From positions 1 to 23,231 of the forward strand of contig JADRCO010001043.1 of assembly GCA_021464525.1 (NCBI GenBank): a stretch of 23,231 nt of DNA, read 5' to 3'. The position numbers and the translations under genes are program-made. The notes beneath the pieces are model-generated. The model was given only the letters and a program-made list of their open reading frames with translations, searched no databases and was not told where the DNA came from. Below, one piece after another: positions 9,738-19,782 of the stretch. Position 1 is the stretch's first letter. Every line of letters begins with the position of its first letter. This DNA is from Rhizophagus sp. LPA8_4_AMF (taxonomy: Eukaryota; Glomeromycota; Glomeromycetes; Glomerales; Glomeraceae).

Positions 9738-9744
9738 GTTACAG

Positions 9745-10660
9745 TTGACTCCTGATGTGTCCGTAGGGGTAACCTTACCTAATAAATATAGCACATTGCA
9801 CAATTTAAAAATTATTTATACGGGCTAATCTAAATGATACCGATCAACATGAATTATTTTATTATATAATATATAGATTATAATGTAAAACTTAATTTAA
9901 TAAATCTTAGGAAGGAGGAGGTTAGGATTAGTGTACCTTGGATTCTTAAAAAATAAACATATAGTACGTTGCATATACTGATAAAATTTCTTGATTATAG
10001 AAATTGAACAATTAAATAAAGTGATCGGAATATAAAATATTAATTTTCTCATAGCATATTGATGCTTATACGCTAATGACTCAATCATAATTCGATTGAA
10101 GTCGTTGTCGGTTGTCGTAATATTTTATGAATTGATTTTTCGATATTAAAAATTCCATAACTTTCCAGTTATTACAGTTTTCTCCCGAGATGAGGTTTGA
10201 AAATTCAACGTTCAAAATATTTTCGTAAATTTGAGATAAAAATAGTATAAAACTATTTTTAGATATTTTTGAAATGAAAAAAAAAATCTATTTTATTATA
10301 ATTGCGAAATAAAATATTCCATTGATTTTAGCAATATAAAAAGTTTAGAGAAAAAAGAAGATAAAAATCGATTTAAAAACCAAAATAATAATAATAGTAA
10401 TAATAATAAATTAAGATAATAAAAAATGAAAAAATAAAAATAAAAACAAATTCGAATTTTGATATAGGAAAAAAAAAATAAAATGTTTGGAATTTTTTAG
10501 AAAAAAATGGAAAAAAATGAAAATAAAAATCAGATTTCTTTTTTAAAAAGCAGATAAATGAAAAAAAAGATGTGTGCGGGTTACGAGAATCTAAAAATTT
10601 AATTTGTTCGGCTTTACGCTATCTTAATAAAATTATTATAATGACGAAAATAGAATGTGA
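9745..10660. other. Intergenic, AT-rich, no gene seen
   Basis: Runs of A, AAT and AATAAT around 10380-10450, and GAAAAAAATG-like words. The 63-codon minus-strand frame at 9897-10088 has no recognisable features. I see no tRNA, repeat array or coding relic here. Confidence 0.4.
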
Positions 10661-10665
10661 AATGT

Positions 10666-11192
10666 AAAATGAGAAATGATTTCTTTGATGCAAGCACTCT
10701 CTGTATAACAAATAGTTCATATAAAATGAGAAATGATTTCTTTGATACAAGCACACTCTGCATAACAAGTAGTTCTATAAACGGTAAATATTCCAAATAG
10801 GGATGTTAACGGTCCGGTCCGGTCCGTCTTGGTCCGGTCTTCGTCGGTCCCATAGGACTGTGGTCTGGACTGCGGTCTTATAAAAAAATTTTTTGTCATT
10901 TCGTATAATTTCTACCGGAATTAACGAAATTTCCTTTTTTGGAAGTTTGTGAATCATCGTGTAACCAGTTTTAGCGAAAATGGAAATTTCCTTTTTTGGA
11001 TGTTTGTGTAACATTGGGTGTCCAGTCCTAGGACCAGACCGCAGTCCTGTCGGTCCGTACCGGACCGTTAACATCCCTAATTCCAAATATATATATAATT
11101 ATTTAAGAGTTGCATATTATATTGATAGAAATGGAAATATAAAATGAGAAATGATTTCTTTGATGCAAGTACTCTGCATAACAATAGTTCTA
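10666..11192. repeat. Three copies of a ~57-bp repeat, split by a MITE
   Basis: Copies start at 10666, 10723 (exact period 57) and 11141. Each opens AAAATGAGAAATGATTTCTT, containing the palindrome AGAAATGATTTCT, and continues with TTGATGCAAG or TTGATACAAG, then CTCTGCATAACAA and AGTTC(A/T)TAT. The 282-bp MITE lies between copies 2 and 3. The array ends about 130 bp before the start of the membrane-protein gene, so it may form part of its upstream region. Confidence 0.65.
10798..11079. mobile_element. hAT-type MITE, 282 bp, with perfect 8-bp TSD
   Basis: The terminal inverted repeats are TAGGGATGTTAACGGTCCGG at the left and its complement CCGGACCGTTAACATCCCTA at the right. A perfect 8-bp target duplication ATTCCAAA occupies 10790-10797 and 11080-11087. 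The 8-bp duplication and TAGGG tip are hallmarks of hAT-superfamily non-autonomous elements. Subterminal regions carry repeated GGTCCG words (left) and GGTCCG/GGACCAGACC words (right), typical of transposase binding sites. The inside holds a near-duplicate AAATTTCCTTTTTTGGA unit (about 10927 and 10983). No transposase is encoded; minus-strand frames over it are fortuitous. The intact ends and duplication suggest a fairly recent insertion. Confidence 0.9.
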
Positions 11193-11277
11193 TGTATATA
11201 TTAACGTATAGAGTATATTTAAATATTTCAAAAAAAAAAAATTATTTCAAAAAAATATATTTTTTTTTTCTTTTTAG

Positions 11278-11284
11278 TATAAAG
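11278..11284 (+). promoter_or_regulatory. TATA-like box of the membrane-protein gene
   Basis: TATAAAG lies 36-42 bp before the ATG at 11320, after a long A/T homopolymer tract. Position and context fit a TATA element, but the background is so AT-rich that chance occurrence is possible. Confidence 0.25.
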
Positions 11285-11319
11285 ATTTAAAAAAATTCAT
11301 ATTTTAACTCAAATTCACT

Positions 11320-14300
11320 ATGTGTATAACTTCTCGTTCCAATGTTATTTTGATTATACTCGTAATTTTTTCTACCTTATTTCTACTATGCTCTTCATTT
11401 GATAAATCTATAACTTTTAAAAAGGATTACAACGATTCAATTTTATTCGGTGCTTACGCTGACGGATCAATTTTATTTGGAATGTGTTATGATATTAAGA
11501 AATATGATATTTATTTACTTAATCCAGATGGGAATATTAAGTTTATAAGTCCAGTAGAAAGTACCTTAGGTTGTCGTGGAGATAAAATATATGCATTGAA
11601 TCCAGAATACATATTAGTTATATATAATAATTTTAATACAATAATGATAATGGATTGGACGGGAAATGCAAATATTACTATTCCAATTGGTAAAAATTCA
11701 AATGTGGGAGTTAGTAAGAACGATGATTCAAGATTTCTTGTAGTAGACCAAGGAAAACAAGAAATTTCATATACTGAACATACTGTAAGTAGGGATAGTA
11801 TAGGAAAAATAATCACAATTACACAAAATTCACCTATGAAAATCAATGAAACGACAATATTTGATTTTAAGGTATTCTCATTATTAAATGGTGCATGGAT
11901 AATTGAGTTTCCGTTTGACGGGTTTTTTGTAATTATTAAGGCGGACAAAGGAATTGCAAGTGTTGACATACTAAAAATAAATCTAGATTGTGGTTTTGTT
12001 AGCGATAATAATAATAATTTACAATGCTATTGTTCAAGTAATAATAGTAATGAATTACAATGGATTAAGTTAAATAATAAGATGGGTATGGAAATGAAAT
12101 CACTCACACTGAATAATAGATCCAATAGCATGTATAACATTTATGCTATATCAAGTGGCTTTTTAATAGGATATACACAAGATAATACATTAATTTATTA
12201 TGTAATTAGTACTGAAATTGAGTATATATATAGTGACTCATTTGGAGAATTGGTAGTAGATTTAAATCGTTTAAATACTGGTAATATTGATAACCATCGT
12301 CAAATTAATCCCATTATTCTTCCAAATAATACAATCGTTCATATAACACCAAATAAATCAGATAAAAGTTCGTTTACTTTGTTATCAACAGATTTATCTT
12401 CAATGATGCCTAAAAGTATGTATAGCTATTTTTATATTATTTATACAGTTATAATAATTTTTTTAATTTACAGATAACTCATACAACAATACACATATTA
12501 AACAAATATATCCATCATATGATAACTTGATCTCCATTGGTACAAGAGAAATAAGCATCACATTTTTCCATCGCATTGATCTGACATTTCCGGTTAATAT
12601 TTCAATCTATCAAAAATATAATGATAAAAATCTTTTGCGACAAATACTTTTAAGTACAAATCAATATTGTGTGATAAGTGACGATTATTATTCGCTTACC
12701 ATTAATTTGTTTGATATCACTTTTAATGTACCAAATGCCACTTATTACGTTGAAATCGATAATAACTTTATTAAATATAAAGACAATCTACAAAATGTAG
12801 CAATTCCTGGTATAAAACCAGATAAATGGATTATAAAAACAAGAGGAGGTATGAAATTTAAATAATTAATTTTACAGTCAATTTTTCATTTATTAAAACA
12901 TTATTTAATTTATTCAAGAATATGCTGACGATGTTGATTCTGGTGAGTATGCCTAATTTTTCAATTAAATTAATAATAATAAAATTTTTAATTCATACCG
13001 CGTATTCTTTTAGATTCCATAATGGGAATAATACGTTTAACTGTTGATGGCACAAAACTATATGTGGGGTTAGGCAAAGTTGATAAAGAAAATTTTATTG
13101 AAAAAATGAGATTAGGAATTTCAGAAAGTATTCCAGTTGATGAATCAAGATTAATTTATATAAATCACTTTTTGAAATATGAGAAATCTGAATTACTTTT
13201 TATTACGTTTAGAATTAATCCTCCTAATAATAATAATATTAACAATAAAAGTGCAAAAGATATTTTTGGTGACTTTGAGAGTTTACTTAAAATTTATAAT
13301 GTAAAAACATCTTTAGATATGAATGATACTACAAAGTATATTGATAAAAGCTTTGGACTTCGTAGAGCATGTAAGTGTTCTTTATATTTTTATATGAATT
13401 GTTTCCTTATTGATTTAATGATATATCCTTTTTCTAATTAGTTAATTTATGGGAAGAAATTAAATTAAATTTACAAGATCTTAAAAATGATCCAATATAT
13501 TTGTCATATTTAATATTTATTATAATTCTACCGATTTCTTTATATATTTTTGGTCGATATAAAGATACAAATAAAAAGGTACATTAACTACATTATGTTT
13601 AATAATTAATATATCCAATTTCAGTTATTTGTAAATTATTTTAAAATGAATAGTAACTTATTTAATTTATATTTAACTACAGGGAAATAATTTTGTCATA
13701 TTTAAAGTTATTCTGATTATTTCTGATACTGTGAATGATATTTTATTTGTCAGAGTAGAGGGAGAGAAATTAGGAAATTTATTAATTCCAAGGTATTTTT
13801 CAATTTCTTTTTTTAGTTGTAGAAATCAGTAAATCATATTTAATAATTTTTTTTTTATATTTTATAGTATTATATTCGTTAGTTTTCCATTTTTTATTAA
13901 TGCAGCTTTAGTTGTTTATATAATTTATTTTGAATATAATAATGATAAGATTAACAATAATGATGATGATGACAAAGAGGTTAAATCTTTTAAGAAATGG
14001 TTTGACGATGCTCATGAATGGCTTGATAAATCTAAACTGATTGCAATAATTACAATATTTGGTTCAGGAAATGTTGAATTACTTCATTTGCTTGATTCAA
14101 AATTTGCAGGATTTTCTATATTTTCCATTTCTTTTTCTAATGGAGCAGAAAATTTGATATTATGGGGTGGATTTATAGATATTTTAATTGAAGATTTACC
14201 ACAACTAATAATTCAGGTAACTTTTAAATTCTTTTTTAATTTTAAATTTTTTTTATTATTACTAAAATTTATTTATTTAGGTATTATATGCTGCATCAAG

Positions 14301-14472
14301 TCAAATAGAATATAGTGTAATTGCTTTTATTACTTTAATTACAAGTTCTATAATATTATCTATAGATATTGTTAGTTTTATTTTTAGTATTATGAAATTT
14401 TTGAATGAAAAAAACAAGACATATGGTAATAAAGACGAACAGGTAGAAACAGTAGCTAGGGATGTTAGATGA
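11320..14472 (+). CDS. Secretory-pathway multi-pass membrane protein, 879 aa, 8 exons
   Basis: Function not recognised. Exons: 11320-12415, 12474-12848, 12919-12942 (a 24-nt microexon), 13014-13370, 13442-13578, 13683-13792, 13868-14216, 14281-14472. All introns are GT-AG, 58-104 bp, and join in frame to TGA at 14470-14472. Residues 1-26 form a signal peptide (SNVILIILVIFSTLFLLCSS). Residues ~27-630 are a large, Asn-rich, strand-like lumenal or extracellular region with many N-x-S/T sites. About six membrane segments follow: ~637-654, 667-686, 701-721, 751-770, 792-818 and 827-852. An acidic Asn/Asp run and a charged loop containing Trp lie after the third. The EDLPQLIIQ motif (808-816) recalls the E.LPQL.LQ signature of XK-related (XKR) proteins; this is suggestive only. 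Such large multi-exon membrane proteins appear to be a family in AM fungi (from memory). The splice model is strong because every join keeps the frame. Confidence 0.8.
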
Positions 14473-15294
14473 TTTAACAAATTAGTAATTTCAGCGCTCA
14501 ACTAGGTCTTAAACCAATATATTTTATCTTGTTATTTTGAAAAATGTATATTTATATAAAATAATTTACCTCTATCTAAATTTAAAAATTTTATCCACAT
14601 CTTACCTTACATTTAATAGCTTTAGGGCCTAATTGCCTTTTTAATAAAAAATTTAAAGTTTTTTTATTTTTAATTTTTTTATAAAAATGGTTGGATTTCT
14701 CTCTTTTTTTATTGTAAGTTGCCAAGTTCAGGTTGAAATGGATGGCATACATATGTATTAGTATTGAATCTTTTTAAAAATATGTTTCTTAAAAAATTGA
14801 TTGCACTTTTTTTAATGAGATTTCTTTAACACCATATACAGATCGATGTTTTAATAGTATTACTTTTTGTGATTGGTCAATATGCTAAAATATGCTATCC
14901 AAAATAAGAAGGAGATGGGTATAAATTTGGTTAGTATCATGTAGCGAATATTGGAACTGTTTTTTATAAATCATGATATAATTATGTTATAACATATAAA
15001 CATATATTTCACCACACTTTACCAAATCTATGTTTTGTTTTGTTTATTTTGTTTTATCATATCATGCCAAATTTTTTTCATACGAAATAATGGTTGATTA
15101 TATAGGCTTCAGAAAATCGGATGATAATTATAATCTACAGAATAATTCAAATTGGCTAAAATTGTTGGCGCTGTTACCCTTGAAGGCGTAGTAGATCACC
15201 TGAATAATTGAATAATTGAATCACATAATCATATGGAAAGCTAGCTGTGATAGCCCATTATCTTTATTATATTTAATATATTATTTTAATATAG
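14473..15294. other. Intergenic, no gene seen
   Basis: AT-rich, non-coding. It begins with the 3' flank of the membrane-protein gene. No repeat, tRNA or coding relic stands out; the minus-strand 66-codon frame at 14301-14501 is antisense to the last exon. Confidence 0.4.
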
Positions 15295-16220
15295 CGGCTG
15301 GATATATGTATATTGAAAATATTACCAACTTATGTTATTTTATTTGATAGAAATTATGAACACGTCATTGTAGATGTTTGTCCGAGATGTAGCAAAGAAT
15401 CAGAAACGTGGGAACACATGTGGTCATGTGATGATAATGAGATGTCAGAATATGATGTATTAATTAGGACGTTAATTAATACAGAAGAGAAATATAAAGG
15501 TGACGCAGAAAAATATAAAGCTGTAAGAACTTTGGCAAAAGAGATAGTGTCATTTATAGAAGAAGATTCAGTAATATTAATAGTTGGGAAACAAAAAAGA
15601 CTGAGAGAATTGACTCGAGGTTTATTTAATAACTGTTTATACCAATTAGGTCGTTCCAAAGTGGATAGAGAATTAATTGATGAAATATGAGTACATTGTT
15701 TTTTTAAATATAAGAACAAAAATTTGATTAGAGCGTTGTAGTCGTGTAGATGATATCGAAAAATCAACAGGAGTAAATAAATCAATGAAGAAACAAAAAA
15801 GACTATCATTCAATAGTAAGGAAATGAGGGAGGATCAAACTAATGATAATATTAAAAAACCAAAAAAATTAAAAAATAACAATATAGAAAAATATAAAAA
15901 GATATTATAATGGAGAATATAGTTAGTAATAGCTTAATGATTAATAGACCTTACAAAAATGTGTGAGATTATACACACAGGCCGGATATACATAGATTAT
16001 AATAGTTAATAAAATTATATACATAGTAGTTAGTTTAGTCTTAGTGAAATTTAATTTTAGGTTTAGAAATAGGTTTATTTTAGTACCGCCGGTTTACTGA
16101 TAGGTACAGTACATCCATACATGGTATATGAAGTTAGTAGTTAATATATATATATACTATGTATTTATTATTAATTATTATTATTATTCTTGTACTAATT
16201 TTAATAAATAAATAAATAAA
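15295..16220 (+). mobile_element. 5'-truncated LINE copy with AAAT tail
   Basis: The coding remnant above is followed by about 300 bases of non-coding sequence ending in TAAATAAATAAATAAAT-type repeats (16203-16220), a common 3' terminus for LINEs. The left boundary near 15295 is a guess and I could not identify a target-site duplication. Confidence 0.45.
15313..15910 (+). pseudogene. LINE reverse-transcriptase C-terminal fragment (RVT zinc knuckle)
   Basis: The open piece at 15313-15690 reads ILPTYVILFDRN and then CPRCSKESETWEHMWSC, a C-x2-C-x8-H-x4-C zinc knuckle of the zf-RVT type found behind reverse transcriptases of fungal and plant LINEs. It continues ...RGLFNNCLYQLGRSK. After a TGA at 15688-15690 the homologous tail resumes in another frame (RVDDIEKSTGVNKSMKKQKR from 15743, Lys-rich to TAA at 15908-15910), a second sign of decay. 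The catalytic RT and endonuclease are absent: the copy is 5'-truncated, as usual for LINEs. The minus-strand frame at 15354-15809 is its shadow. Confidence 0.6.
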
Positions 16221-16221
16221 T

Positions 16222-17290
16222 GCGAGTTACTAACAAAAAAAAAAGTTATAAATTTGCCTTATTTGTAATTAATTATTGGTCAGTAGTTTGGACCAATCAG
16301 ATCTCGTGGGCTAATCTGGGCCATGGGCAGTTTATAAGCTAGGATGTAGTGCACGCCCACTTAACTTAGAAACTATGTCGATCATTTGGAAGTGATTTGT
16401 TTTTTATCTTACTAGATTTAGAATAAACCGCAGTGGATCAAATTAATAACCGATTACTAATTGCTAATGTCAATCGTTTGAATCTATAAAATAAATAAAT
16501 AAATAAATAAAAAATAATTAATTGTTAGTATTTTGTTAACAACCAAAATAAAAAAACTGGGTGCTCAATGACAAAGATCATTGATCAGCGCGACATGTAC
16601 GAACCTTCCCAGGATTATTAATCTAAACCAAATTTAGTTAGAGAACCGTTCCAGACCTAAAAAAAAAATAATAATATATATTAAATAAAATCAAATATTA
16701 GTAACCAAAAATAAATAAAACAAAACTTACTTACTGAAATGATACGCAATATGCTGAAATGATACGCAATATGCAATGATTTCATTTGTTCAAAAGCTAA
16801 CACTTAATTAAAAAAGTATATAAAAGAAATAATATAAGCATCAACTATCCATATGGGCGGATTTGACGCATTGCATGTGATAATTTCATAATAAATGGGA
16901 ATTGGTTACTATTAGTATGATGCGTCAAATCGACCCATATGCAAATTACTCACGATTCATTAAGTTCGAATATAAGAGACGATCCTAAAAAAATCTATAT
17001 CAAATATAATTTGTTGTAATGACAAAAAAATCCCCGCATACCCGCAGCATGCCGATCATTTGAATCCATTGAAAATTTATCTTTTTTGAAAATGTCACAA
17101 TAGAGTAATCTCTTATTTAATTAGAGGAATTAACTATACTAAGTTTCGATTCTGTTTATATTGGCGCGCAAATAAATAAATGTAATATCACTTCTTTCTA
17201 TAACATCTATGTCTTGACACGCAGGTGGGAACATGGAACTCTAGCTAATTAATTAAATTAAACTTTTCGCACGCCAACTTTAATTTTTTA
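16222..17290. other. Intergenic before the SMP array
   Basis: No gene seen. It contains an AAAT microsatellite at about 16487-16511, a perfect 20-bp tandem duplication (CTGAAATGATACGCAATATG twice, about 16735-16774) and the foldback at 16850-16941. Toward the end (from about 17165) sequence shared with the SMP-gene upstream regions begins (AAATAAATGTAAT.TCA.TTC). Confidence 0.4.
16850..16941. repeat. 92-bp foldback element
   Basis: CATATGGGCGGATTTGACGC plus AT (16850-16871) pairs with the complement at 16920-16941; 20 of 22 positions match. The 48-base loop is AT-rich. It could be a short MITE, a solo inverted pair or a structured regulatory site. No clear target duplication. Confidence 0.6.
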
Positions 17291-17295
17291 ATACA

Positions 17296-17376
17296 TGATG
17301 TAAATTAGACAAGAAAGGAAAGATGTTGTTCTATCAAGATCCACAAAATAAAAAATTAGTACAAATCTTTACATCA
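17296..17376 (+). promoter_or_regulatory. Shared dyad of SMP gene A
   Basis: TGATGTAAA at 17296-17304 and its inverted copy TTTACATCA at 17368-17376, with ATTAGTACAAA just before the second arm. The TATAAAA box follows at 17414-17420, 60-66 bp before the ATG. The same arrangement stands before copies B, D and E, which supports a common control element. Confidence 0.6.
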
Positions 17377-17479
17377 TACTGTAATTGCAAAACTCATGAG
17401 AAATTTAATTAAATATAAAAGGACTCATTTTTCACAACCATTCTGTGACTTCAATAAATGTGAAAAAAAAAGTAACAAA

Positions 17480-17972
17480 ATGTCTCAACGAAACTATATG
17501 AACAAACCCGACGTTGAAAATTTAGAAAATGCTGCCTCGACAATTCAAAGTGAAGAACAAAAAGTTGAGGGAACAACTCGCCCAGGAGGACCTGGTATAT
17601 ATTCTATTTTTTTTACATGGTAATTCAAATTAATAATTAATCATTTATTTCTAGCCGCAAAAGCGAAGTCTTTTGCTGATCGAGCAGCAAATGCATATGA
17701 TGAACCTAAGATCTCTACTATTAATAAACCTGTTAATGAGAGAAATCCGAAATCTGATCCTCAAGCTGTAGATGATGCTGCACGTACCATTCAACGTGAA
17801 GAAGCTAAAGTATATGGACTAAACCTGCCCGGTGGTGCAGGTAATAATAAATCATAATTATTATGTGTAACTTTTAACCATCGAATAGTATTATTGATAA
17901 TTAAATTATTATATAGCTGCCACTGCTCAATCCTTTGCTGCCAAAGTTCATAAAGAAGCAGATACTCAGTAA
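17480..17972 (+). CDS. SMP gene A: two-repeat SMP/LEA-like protein, 118 aa
   Basis: Small hydrophilic protein with two SMP-like repeats, related to plant seed maturation proteins (LEA class), which are associated with desiccation tolerance; a protective role here is inferred. Exons 17480-17594, 17655-17840 and 17917-17972; GT-AG introns of 60 and 76 bp, both phase 1. Repeat 1 is DVENLENAASTIQSEEQKVE then RPGGP-AAKAKSFADRAA. Repeat 2 is DPQAVDDAARTIQREEAKVY then LPGGA-AATAQSFAAKV, ending ADTQ. The D..a...Aa..iq.eE.k..g...PGGaAa.AqsfA pattern matches the SMP motif. There is no signal peptide or membrane segment, so probably cytosolic. An open frame starting at 17396 runs into exon 1, but the ATG at 17480 matches copies B and D (MSQ) and lies properly after the TATA box. 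Confidence 0.85.
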
Positions 17973-18417
17973 AGGCTATTGATTTTATAGTAATTATGTA
18001 GCTTTGTAAAATTATATTTAAAATCATCGATAAATTTTTAAATAAATATTTTTGTGTTTTTGACTAAAAATTACTGTTGTATATTTATTATATATTATAA
18101 TTTATCATCGTGCTGATTATATTTAATAATTTTAATTTTCTATAAAATTTTTTCAAATAAATGTGATCTCTCGTAACATTAATAAGTGATGCAATTTGTG
18201 CGATAACAGATTTACTTGTGTACTCTCGTGTATTCACTGTATATTAACTCATACGTCACGTACCCGATGAAGATATTTGGCACATCATTAAAGTTATTTT
18301 TAATACACTGTTGAGTTGATATTTTGTCAATCCCTCGGTCTTAATGACCAATACAATAACCAATAAAATTTAACAAATTCGCAAATATATTCTGCGCCCA
18401 CTTTAGTTTTTGATATA

Positions 18418-18486
18418 TGATGTAAAGTTGAAAGATACCTTTCTATCATACCCACTAAAATAAAATTAGTACAAACCTTTACATCA
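18418..18486 (+). promoter_or_regulatory. Shared dyad of SMP gene B
   Basis: TGATGTAAA at 18418-18426 and TTTACATCA at 18478-18486, preceded by ATTAGTACAAA. TATAAAA follows at 18519-18525, 62-68 bp before the ATG. A GCGCCCACTTTAGTTTTT block upstream is also shared with other copies. Confidence 0.6.
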
Positions 18487-18586
18487 TAATTGCAAAATTT
18501 TTGAGGAATTTAATTAAATATAAAAAGGACTCATTTTTCATGATCATTTTTCAATTTTCAATTGATCATCTGAAAAAAAAATAATA

Positions 18587-19121
18587 ATGTCTCAACAAGA
18601 TAACAAAAAGGTTGACGTAGAAGCTTTAGAAAACTCTGCTTCAATACTTCAACGTAAAGAACAAGAAATTCAAGGAACAAATCTTCCGGGAGGACCTGGC
18701 ACATATTATTTCCATTTTTTTTTTTTTTTTTTTTGGGGGTTTTTTTAAATTTATTTTTTTTTTTTTTTTTTTTTAGACGGTATTTTCAAATCAATAATTA
18801 TTTATTTATTTTTTTTAGCCGCAAAAGCGAAATCTTTCGCTGATCAAGCAGCGTATATAAACGATGAGCCTAATAACTCTACTACTAATAAGAGAAATAT
18901 GAAACCAAATCCTGAAACCGTAGATGCTGCCAAACGTACAATTCAACATGAAGAAGCTAAATTATATGACGGTAGAAACCCGCCCGGTGGTGCAGGTATA
19001 AATAAATCATTATTTTTATTGATTTTGCCATTTTAATATTGTTATTGATAATTAAATTATCTGTATAGCTGCCACTGCTCAATCCTTTGCTGACAGAGTT
19101 CGTCGAGAAGAAAACCAATAA
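18587..19121 (+). CDS. SMP gene B: two-repeat SMP/LEA-like protein, 113 aa
   Basis: Paralogue of copy A. Exons 18587-18698, 18819-18995 and 19069-19121. Intron 2 is GT-AG. Intron 1 (18699-18818, 120 bp) starts GCACAT instead of GT and ends TTTTAG, so it must be a GC-AG intron if the gene is functional; it also holds long poly-T and poly-G runs, explaining its length. The protein begins MSQQDNKKVDVEALENSASI; repeat 1 has LPGGP-AAKAKSFADQAA and repeat 2 TVDAAKRTIQHEEAKLY then PPGGA-AATAQSFADRV, ending REENQ. It is open throughout, with the same intron phases and positions as copy A. If the GC donor is not used, translation would stop or shift soon after exon 1, so function hinges on it. Confidence 0.75.
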
Positions 19122-19420
19122 AGGATATTAATTTTGTAACTTATTCAGTCACTTTGTAAATTATAATAAAAATCATCGATGAATTTTTAAATAAACATTT
19201 AAAGTGTTCGGACCGCAAAAATTACAGTTCATGATCTAATATTGTCTATCGTGTAATTACATATTATGAAAACTAAAAGATGCTTGTTAATTTTTTATTC
19301 AGCTATCAATTTTGTTCTGATATAAATAAAAGAAATCTCGTTTCGAAATAATTCTAAAGATAATAATTTAGTAATAGATGTACATAAATTTATATTCGTT
19401 TGTGCCTGTAGAAGTGGAAT

Positions 19421-19457
19421 GTTTCTAGAAGAAATCCAAGCGGTAATTTCTTAGAGA
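19421..19457. promoter_or_regulatory. Block at -363 shared by SMP copies C and D
   Basis: GTTTCTAGAAGAAATCCAAG, continuing with GGTAATTTCTTAGAGAA, lies 362 bp before the dead start of copy C. A close match at 20598-20634 lies 363 bp before the ATG of copy D. The C version contains TTCTAGAA, a two-unit heat-shock-element-like core; the D version has TTCTAAAA. Best read as evidence of recent duplication; regulation is only a possibility. Confidence 0.35.
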
Positions 19458-19782
19458 AAGTAATAACCCGTTTATTTTGGTGTATCGTAATAATTATTCA
19501 AATTATTTATGTAAATAAATGTAATGTCATTTCTTTCTATTCTTACGTATGTATCTAATTTGACGCAGGAACCCCAGTTAATTACTTTCTGTGTGCCCAC
19601 TTTAATTTTTAGTATATAGTAAAATTTGAACAAGAAAGGAAAGAAGTTGTTCTTATGTTCACTAAAAAAACCAGTACAAATATTTACATCATAATACAAA
19701 TTTTTTTGAGGAAGTTTAATTAAAAAGGGATTTATTTTTCACGTTCAATCGTTTTTCAATTTCAAAAATAATTTAATAAAAA

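Noticed and set aside
10614-11086. Three overlapping minus-strand open frames
   Set aside because: They cross the 57-bp repeats and the hAT MITE; content is dictated by those repeats.
11511-11969. 152-codon minus-strand open frame
   Set aside because: Antisense shadow of exon 1 of the membrane-protein gene.
12527-14315. Four separate small genes at 12527, 13022, 14088 and the 11320 frame ending at 12477
   Set aside because: GT-AG introns join all of them in frame into one 879-residue protein; the apparent ends are intron read-through.
17396-17623. SMP gene A starting at 17396 as a single-exon gene
   Set aside because: That start precedes the TATA box at 17414, and the frame ends inside intron 1; ATG 17480 matches the paralogues.
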